Source: Acanthamoeba sp. SK_2022b
Lineage: Eukaryota; Discosea; Longamoebia; Acanthamoebidae
Direction of reading: 5' to 3'
Assembly (NCBI GenBank): GCA_027943245.1
Contig: JANDJZ010001192.1
Span: 1-13,173 of the forward strand
Length of the DNA stretch: 13,173 bases
Shown here piece by piece: positions 8,241 to 13,173 of this stretch (positions within the stretch are counted from its first letter, which is position 1; each line of letters begins with the position of its first letter). The position numbers were made by a program, and so were the translations under genes. Below the pieces are notes generated by a model. It ran no database searches. It had not been told where the DNA came from and saw only the letters and a program-made list of their open reading frames with translations.

Positions 8241-9148
8241 CAGCAAGCGCACATGGAGAGAGCGAGATGGAATGGGTGGACGGGCATACGGTGTAGATGA
8301 GCCAGGTCACCAGGCCGAGGAGGCCAGCGCACGCAAAGGTAAAGTTCATCACGGCCTCTCCCCCTACGCGCGCGCGCGCGGCGAACGAGCGTTTGAGCCA
8401 GCGACGACACGAGATGAGGAGGAGGGGAGAGCGAGGCGACAACGCACTGTTCTCGGTGTCGATGATCTTCTCGACGTACTTCTTGTAGTCCTTGTCCTCG
8501 GTGGAGGGCGAGCCGCCTTGGACGAAGAGGCCGATGACGATGATGATCACGGCCGCGAGCACGAGGAAGATGGTGTACTTGCAGCCGGCGAAGACGCGGC
8601 GGCAGAAGCCCACGTTCTCGCCGAACTCCTCGTAGAAGAAGTAGGTGAAGGGGATCACCACGAAGATGGCGCCCAGGATGCAGCCGTACAGCACTGTTGT
8701 GCACATAAGTTGCGATGATCATCAATCACGATTGAGCTCATGCAAAAGTTGAAGTAAAACTCGATGAATGAGGAAGAAGATGGTACCGTAGTACAAAATC
8801 TGAACAACATCGTACATGGAGTCCTTGGTCTCCTGGGACATGCTGGTGTCGGAAACGACGTAGATGTCTACCGGGATGAGACCCAGGCACAGCATGATGA
8901 GGCAAAGGCCCAGCACGGTCACGAACTTGGGCAGCCTCGAATCACTGCGCTCTTCCCTCGAACGGGAGAGTTTGGGATCAGAAAGGTAGGCAACGATGCC
9001 ATAGTTGAAGATGAGGATGCCCTGCAAGTTAGACCAATATGAAAAATGCTCGAATGTTAGGCAGTGGCCAACGAGCATGAATCAGGCAGACCGAGTCCAC
9101 GCGAACCAATATGACAGCAGCGAAGATAATCCACGCGATGGCGATCAT
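6661..9148 (-). CDS. LMBRD1: LMBD1-type lysosomal multi-pass membrane protein (LMBR1-like family)
   Basis: Homolog of LMBD1, the lysosomal protein that acts with ABCD4 in cobalamin export in animals. Ten exons: 9148-9107, 9021-8787, 8693-8448, 8363-8290, 8125-8015, 7864-7735, 7653-7445, 7319-7179, 7089-6967 and 6885-6661. Phases close to 511 residues (human about 540). About nine membrane segments are visible, near 4-26, 47-70, 94-114, 131-150, 180-199, 289-314, 353-375, 398-420 and 463-490. Family marks include LIPVDIYVVSD after the second segment, PFTYFFYEE after the third, NIDKLLNS, YFPMDY, RATRPQ and QYASYGSQTY, ending in an acidic tail DEDPDWDF. The start is the ATG that places AIAWIIFAAVIL in the first segment; the exon 1 donor (GTTCGC) is the least certain. 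Four introns carry long microsatellites. Cobalamin transport is inferred from the family. Confidence 0.92.
7332..7433. repeat. CA / CT / TG compound microsatellite in LMBD1 intron 7
   Basis: In plus-strand order: (CA)6 at about 7332-7343, (CT)n at about 7352-7372, then (TG)n at about 7373-7433, with one CG interruption at 7381. All of it is inside the 125-nt intron 7320-7444. On the transcript it reads (CA)n, then (GA)n, then a short (UG)n close to the acceptor. Confidence 0.95.
7692..7727. repeat. (GGT)n-(GGA)n trinucleotide tract in LMBD1 intron 6
   Basis: A few ggt units followed by about seven gga units in the 81-nt intron 7654-7734. On the transcript it is a (UCC)n tract just after the donor. 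Confidence 0.85.
7929..7990. repeat. (GGAGA)n pentanucleotide array in LMBD1 intron 5
   Basis: About eleven near-perfect pentamer units fill the middle of the 150-nt intron 7865-8014, ending in a G run. It is pure purine on the plus strand and pure pyrimidine (UCUCC) on the transcript. The units are directly adjacent with no spacers, so this is a microsatellite, not a CRISPR array. Confidence 0.95.
8128..8238. repeat. (CG)n-(CA)n alternating purine-pyrimidine tract in LMBD1 intron 4
   Basis: Six CG units at about 8129-8140 pass directly into about 48 CA units, with only small interruptions (near 8164, 8175 and 8183), inside intron 8126-8289. On the transcript this is a long (UG)n then (CG)n immediately before the acceptor TAG. 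Alternating CG/CA of this length is a classic Z-DNA-prone sequence. Confidence 0.95.
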
Positions 9149-9312
9149 TGTCGCAGAAGCTGCACCGATCTTCCTTTCGCTCTGGCGATGAGAGAAGCGA
9201 ATCCCTTTCCTCTTGCCTGGTTATTCGAATCGCCAGAGAAACCGCTCTAGAAATTATTAATTAAAATTATTTATTTATTTATTTATTATTAATATTTTGC
9301 TCCCTCTTGCGG
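9149..9312. promoter_or_regulatory. Short tandem spacer: glucokinase 3' UTR and LMBD1 promoter
   Basis: 164 nt separate the ADP-glucokinase stop codon from the LMBD1 start; both genes read leftward. The glucokinase side is strongly AT-rich and carries its polyadenylation signals. The remaining roughly 100 nt must serve as the LMBD1 promoter and 5' UTR. I see no convincing TATA element. Confidence 0.55.
9253..9293 (-). terminator. (TTTA)n tract with overlapping AATAAA polyadenylation signals
   Basis: On the minus strand four overlapping AATAAA hexamers (9270-9287) lie 25-42 nt past the ADP-glucokinase stop codon, in an AT-only stretch. A 9-bp direct repeat, ATTATTAAT, bounds the array (9253-9261 and 9285-9293). 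The position suits 3'-end formation of the glucokinase mRNA. Confidence 0.6.
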
Positions 9313-11507
9313 TCAAGCGTGCTTGGGCACGGGAGGTGGCACAGCGGCTCTGGCGCCGCTAGCGTTGGTTTGCAGGGCGTAGACCAGCCCCGTCGACGAG
9401 ATGACATCGCCCAGCCCGACCTGTGTCCACGTTGCCCCCCCCCCCCAAACCCAAACGCGCCGTGTAGTGTCAGGCATCGTGTCCGCCCAATCGCACACGC
9501 CATGCGCGCATCGGCAAAGAGGAGGGCCACCGTACGGTGCGCGTGGGCCGCTTGCACACGAGCACGGGGGCGACGTAGTACACGACGTCGCCCTCCTCCC
9601 AGACGGTGACGGGCAGGGCGGGGTCGATGTCGACGTCGCCGCGTCGCTCGGCGTGGTGCGACTGGGGCAGCGTCTCCCGCGGGAGCCGCACCTCCACGTC
9701 GGCGGTCGACACGTCCCACCTGCCGTCTCCGCAGGCGCGGGCGGTGCCGCCCAGGCTCCCGCTCACCACCGACGTGCTGCCCGTTCCCCACCTCCGCCAC
9801 CGCGAGCTGGCCGTCGGCGCCGTTCGTCGTTCGGCCACGACATGGAAGCTCTGCGAGAGGGCGAGCGACAGCGTCAGAGCGAGCAGCGAGCGCAGGCGTG
9901 GGCGGGGAGAGGGAGGGGGGGGGGAGTCGGCGGCGTAGTCGTACGAGGTAGTGGAAGTGGATGCGCGTGAGGAGCCGCTGGTGAGCATCCTTGTGGTCCA
10001 GCACTTGGAAGACAAGCTTGAGGGCGTCGATCACAGTGTGGACGCTCGGGCTGATGAACGAGCTCGGGTCCAGCTCCTCGACGCGGTACTGACACTCGGC
10101 GTTGCACGAGTCGGTCAGCTTCAGGATCTGCACCAGCGAGCCCAGCTCTTGCTCGTTGAGCCCCTGAGCGCGCGCACACACGACACGCGACACGCGTGAC
10201 AAACGTGTCATGACATTGTGAGCGAGCCGACGGACAGGTCGCGGGTTTGGGGGGGGGGGTAGCGCAGACCAGCGAATCGACGTGGCGGATCAGCCGAGTG
10301 GCGATCAGCAGGAGGAGGCCCTCGTCGGAGATGGAGGCCAGCTCAAAGTGGACGTCCACCTCGGCGTCGGTGTTCTCGATCGCGCGCTGGACCGCGCCCA
10401 CGCGCTCCTGCCGCACGTCGTCGGGCTGGCCCTCCAGCAGGTGCAGCCCGGCGAGGATGACCAGGTCGGGCTCGAACGGCTCCATGGCCGAGTGGAAGTC
10501 CTCGAGCGCCAGCAGCTGCGAGTTGGTCTCGTCGTGGACGGCGATGAAGCGGTTGGCCCGGGGCGCCGTCAGCGCCCCCCACTGGGCCCCGCGGGTGTAC
10601 TCGAGAATGAGGTGGACCTCGTCCTTGGTGCCCTCCCCACCGACGTGCTGGATGCTCGGGTGGAGCAGCTCGGCCAGCCGCGGCCCGATCGGCCCGCCCA
10701 GGAAGACCTCACTTCCTACAGCACGCGGTAGATGTCAGCATGAGAGAGAGAGAGAGAGAGAGAGAGGAGAGGGACACATGCCTAGCTCGGCGAGACGATT
10801 GGCCATCAGCGCGGCGTTGCCGCCGGTTGAGTAGACGGCCGAGCGCTGGGCGGCTGCGGTGGACACTGGTTTCGGCGACGGTACAGGCTGTGAGGCATGG
10901 CTCGAGGCACGGATGGGGAGAGCAGGGATCCAGAGAGGGCTGTGGAGGGATGGGCGCTTACCCAGCTGATCGAACAGCGGCACATCGGCCACGTAGCGTT
11001 CGGCGGCGCTTCCCTGCTTGAAGTAGTGGCCAAAGGTCTGCTGCAACTCGCTGTGTACACAGCGCCACGGGACGGGTGAGGTGAGTTCTAGTGCACTGGA
11101 GGAGGAAAAGACGGGCTGCGTAGTACGTGGATGAGTTGATAACAGAGAAGGACTCTGTGGGTCCCTGTGGTGGTTGGAGCCCGAGGCCGTGCATCACCTC
11201 CAGGGCGTCAACGACCAGATCGAGATTTGTGTTGTAGCCAAGACCTGCGGAGAGGTGATCAATTGGAGCGAGGATTTCGAGAGTAGAGAGCGAACGTTCA
11301 AAAGGGCTAACCTATGAATAGGGGCAGTGGTTGTCGTGTGCGAAGAGTTGCCTGAAGCGCGCTCAGCAGAGCCGCTTCACGATCGAACGGGCCTGTGAGC
11401 TTCCCCTGTGGCGCGGAGGGCAGGAAGGGAACATCCCCAAAGTAGATGTGACCCAGCGCTGCCAACACCGCTACGAGCACAGCTACCTGGACGAAGGCGG
11501 AAACCAT
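9313..11507 (-). CDS. ADPGK: ADP-dependent glucokinase, ER-anchored type
   Basis: Phosphorylates glucose using ADP instead of ATP. Eight exons: 11507-11312, 11244-11127, 11050-10962, 10853-10782, 10715-10270, 10163-9945, 9850-9536 and 9420-9313, giving 520 residues (human about 497). Residues 4-24 are a hydrophobic N-terminal anchor like that of the ER-located animal enzyme. Ribokinase-like core marks: LGYNTNLDLVVDALE (67-81), GSAAERYVADVPLF, STGGNAALMANRL (143-155), GGPIGPRLAELL, LILEYTRGAQWG, APRANRFI (209-216), HFELAS (281-286), GLNEQE (308-313) and the catalytic GLGD (487-490; Asp490 is the expected base). Nothing essential is missing. The exon 4/5 junction is ambiguous: either a GC-AG intron (donor at 10781) or a GT-AG one shifted by four bases at both ends (donor at 10777, exon 5 from 10711). 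Both keep frame and length. It is divergent from the twin-CX9C gene. Confidence 0.95.
10741..10768. repeat. (GA)n microsatellite in ADPGK intron 4
   Basis: About thirteen ga units fill much of this 66-nt intron. On the transcript it is a (UC)n tract before the acceptor, where it can act as the polypyrimidine tract. Confidence 0.9.
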
Positions 11508-11616
11508 CTTTCCCCTTCCCGCCAAGCAATCAAACAACCTGATTTTTTTCTACGCTTCCTGCACTTTTGGATTAGTGGTGGTTTTATTTTCTGCTGGCAA
11601 CAAATCGTGAACACAA
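11508..11616. promoter_or_regulatory. Very short divergent promoter between ADPGK and the twin-CX9C gene
   Basis: Only 109 nt separate the two start codons. The centre is AT-rich (T run near 11543-11549, gttttattttc near 11581-11591). No clear TATA box is seen on either strand. Both 5' UTRs must be short or overlap the partner's promoter. Confidence 0.6.
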
Positions 11617-11995
11617 ATGGCACAGCTCTCGTGGACTTATCACGACGACGAAGAAGCTGGCGCGAGCCACAGGGAGCCAGAACGGCGCATGGAGCGTGCG
11701 CTCAGAGGCCAGTTTCACCATTTCCGCCAACAACGGCAAGTAACGGATGAAGATGGTTGCCTCCGCATCACTGTGGATGAAAAGCTGTGCGAGCCAGACA
11801 CCAATACAGGCAAGCTCAAGTGCACAGAAGAGCACAGAACGCATCGAAAGTGCCCAGGCAAGAAGCAGGTGCCTTCGCACACGTCCTCGCCCTCGTACGT
11901 GCTCCTCGCCCAACTTTTACTCTTAACACATCTTCTCCCCTCGACAGGAGGAACTGAACCGCACAACCAGAACCTACGAAGAGGACCTCCATTGA
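11617..11995 (+). CDS. Small twin-CX9C protein (99 residues), function unknown
   Basis: Two exons, 11617-11868 and 11948-11995, joined by a 79-nt GT-AG intron in phase 0. Cysteines at 48, 58, 69 and 79 make two CX9C motifs with ten residues between them: CLRITVDEKLC, then CTEEHRTHRKC followed by PG. This is the pattern of coiled-coil-helix-coiled-coil-helix proteins, many of which are oxidatively folded in the mitochondrial intermembrane space. The N-terminal 47 residues are hydrophilic with no signal peptide or membrane segment, opening MAQLSWTYHDDEE. From memory, the cysteine pattern, the GK-x(1-3)-KC step and the TYEEDL-like end resemble plant Mal d 1-associated proteins; that is a recollection, not a search result. 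No family is assigned with confidence. If the intron is retained the frame stays open to 12009, giving a 130-residue form with a hydrophobic stretch. Confidence 0.72.
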
Positions 11996-12263
11996 TCTGC
12001 CACACTTAATCCTCGTCCTACAACTTTGCCCTGCCACTTCATGCTCGTGTGCACGTGCTTGGTCGTGCTTGCCGGCGCACATCGACCGTAACCGGGATAT
12101 TAGTGGCTTTGGTTTTGCCGGCGCGGCTACGCGTGTTGTAACAACGGTCGTGTGTGTTCGTAACGCAGCGCAACAAAGGGAACAAATCGTTCAAAGACTA
12201 CATAGGAGGAAGAAAGGAGAAGACAATAAGATTGATTTGAATCAAGAGAGCAAAAGGAAATCA
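11996..12263. other. Spacer before the right-hand gene
   Basis: 268 nt between two plus-strand genes, holding the 3' UTR of the twin-CX9C gene and the promoter of the next. TTGCCGGCGC occurs twice, near 12068 and 12114. A purine-rich leader (about 12195-12260) precedes the next start codon. No polyadenylation consensus or TATA box is clear. Confidence 0.5.
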
Positions 12264-13173
12264 ATGTTGGGTGCGCCCGGCGTGAGTAGGCCGACGTCGT
12301 TTACGAACCTCTTCTCGTCCTCCGCCGGCAGCACGAAAGATGAAGACGAATTCTTTTACTACTTTAGAGATGTGAGCACGGGGGACATATGGAGGGAGCG
12401 GAAGGACTGCCTCTACCTCTCCGTAGACGAGGACGAAGATGAAGGGGGCGGCAGCCGGCTCGGCAGCAGCGGGCAGTATCCTCTCACGGCCTCGTTGGGT
12501 GCCTCCGCCTCATCAACCACCTCTTCCTCCTCCTCGGACGAATACGGACGCAACGTCGACCTGAGCTGGATCGAAGGTGAAAACGAGAGGGCCCAGCGCG
12601 AGCGCTGGCAGCGTCACCGACGGCGCAAGGAAATACGAAGGCGAAAGCGAAAGCGACGAGAACGCGAAGCCAGAGAACGAAAACGAAACGAGGACAAAGA
12701 GCGAAGGCCCCACGAAAACGAAAACGAAAGCGACGGAGGGAGGGCGAGGCTCGACGCCGCTGCCGCCTCCGCCGCCGAACGCAATGGAGGGGAGGAGGAC
12801 TACGACAGCTGCGGCGAGGACAACTACGACTCGTCGTCGAGCGGCTGGGAGCTCGAGGAGATGGAGGAGCGGGAGCTCCGGGAGCGGGCCATCTCGCTGC
12901 GCGCCCTGCGCAAGGCGGCCGGGCTGGCCGTCGAGAGCAGCGGGCCGGACGAGGGCGCGATGTCGCGGAGCGGCAGCAGCGACTGGGCGCGACAGGGCTT
13001 CGCCAAGGGAGCCGGCGAGGGCGCGCACAAGACGTTCTCGGGCTCGTTCCGGCGCCTGCTGCGCGAGGAGAGCACCAAGGGCGGCCAGACGCTGCTGGTC
13101 CTCTCCGCCTCGCCGCTCACCAAGCGCAAGGAAGAGCGAAAGCGAAGGCGCGCCCAAAAGAGGGCCAAGGGCG
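12264..13173 (+). CDS. Unrecognised highly charged protein, 3' end off the window
   Basis: One exon open from the ATG at 12264 to the window end, 303 codons without a stop. I do not recognise a domain. Visible parts: a Ser-rich start with SFTNLFSSSAG; an aromatic segment FFYYFRDVSTGDIWRERKD (about 35-53); Asp/Glu- and Ser-rich stretches; a strongly basic run near 112-150 that could be a nuclear localisation signal or coiled coil; an acidic region with EDYDSCGEDNYDS; then a less biased part (about 190-280) with WELEEMEERELRERAISLRA and AHKTFSGSFRRLLREES, and a second basic cluster at the edge. The basic run is encoded by near-repeats of CGAAAG and CGAAAAC. A good donor-like GTGAGT lies six codons in (about 12282), so the first exon could be shorter than assumed. 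The even, GC-ending codon use supports coding. Confidence 0.6.
   Translation, partial: MLGAPGVSRPTSFTNLFSSSAGSTKDEDEFFYYFRDVSTGDIWRERKDCLYLSVDEDEDEGGGSRLGSSGQYPLTASLGASASSTTSSSSSDEYGRNVDLSWIEGENERAQRERWQRHRRRKEIRRRKRKRREREARERKRNEDKERRPHENENESDGGRARLDAAAASAAERNGGEEDYDSCGEDNYDSSSSGWELEEMEERELRERAISLRALRKAAGLAVESSGPDEGAMSRSGSSDWARQGFAKGAGEGAHKTFSGSFRRLLREESTKGGQTLLVLSASPLTKRKEERKRRRAQKRAKG
12638..12736 (+). repeat. CGAAAG / CGAAAAC short-unit repeats inside the right-hand gene
   Basis: Repeated CGAAAG and CGAAAAC-like units encode the Arg/Lys/Glu/Asn-rich segment. The coding frame stays open throughout, consistent with in-frame expansion within an exon. Confidence 0.7.

Noticed and set aside
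7328..8296. 322-codon plus-strand open frame full of Cys-Val and Thr-His repeats
   Set aside because: The repeats are translated CA/TG microsatellites, and the rest is antisense to LMBD1 exons.
9253..9293. 9-bp direct repeat ATTATTAAT as a target-site duplication of a small insertion
   Set aside because: The sequence between is only a (TTTA)n tract, and AT-only direct repeats are expected by chance there.
9721..9850. Apparent frameshift in ADPGK exon 7, where a second frame reads NGADGQLAVAEVGNG, vaguely like the family
   Set aside because: The called frame keeps the exact Trp-to-AlaCys spacing remembered from human ADPGK (W, 18 residues, AC), and the exon closes in phase at both ends. The other frame's likeness is chance.
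12513..13157. 214-codon minus-strand open frame rich in Phe, Val and Leu
   Set aside because: Antisense of the charged plus-strand frame; its hydrophobic repeats mirror the CGAAAG units.
1..13173. tRNA, rRNA, transposon or viral sequence
   Set aside because: No B-box or cloverleaf pattern, rRNA core, transposase, reverse transcriptase or terminal repeats were seen by eye. A covariance-model and repeat-library search would be needed to exclude small ones.

Overview
This is nuclear DNA from an intron-rich, gene-dense eukaryote, most likely an amoebozoan close to Acanthamoeba. That placement is inference. It rests on GC-rich exons cut by many short GT-AG introns (mostly 65-125 nt), microsatellites confined to introns and spacers, and a gene set (RhoGEF, LMBD1, ER-type ADP-dependent glucokinase) found together in amoebozoans and animals. 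Nothing prokaryotic, viral or mobile was seen.

Layout, left to right. A RhoGEF gene (DH-PH, minus strand) runs off the left edge. Its 5' end at 1663 is followed by a 684-nt spacer. The nine-exon signal recognition particle receptor alpha gene (2348-5423, minus) comes next. It is head to head with the three-exon RPB6 gene (5858-6367, plus), a shared subunit of RNA polymerases I, II and III. RPB6 converges on a ten-exon LMBD1-type lysosomal membrane protein gene (6661-9148, minus). A tandem eight-exon ADP-dependent glucokinase gene (9313-11507, minus) follows. It is head to head, with only 109 nt between start codons, with a two-exon gene for a 99-residue protein carrying a twin CX9C motif (11617-11995, plus). 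An unrecognised, highly charged, low-complexity protein gene (12264 onward, plus) runs off the right edge.

Exon boundaries were worked out by hand from reading-frame phase and from remembered family sequences. All 32 introns close in phase. In 20 of the 32 the donor has C at +4 (GTRC), which looks like a local departure from the usual GTRAG.

The genes do not form an obvious pathway. They are mostly housekeeping functions: secretory targeting, transcription, lysosome and ER sugar phosphorylation. The most interesting signals are structural. They are a perfect 15-bp hairpin in RPB6 intron 1 that covers the likely branch site, a perfect 13-bp inverted repeat between the convergent RPB6 and LMBD1 genes, complementary CA/UG tracts in LMBD1 introns flanking three exons that together keep frame, and the divergent glucokinase / twin-CX9C pair. 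No clearly novel multi-gene system is present.
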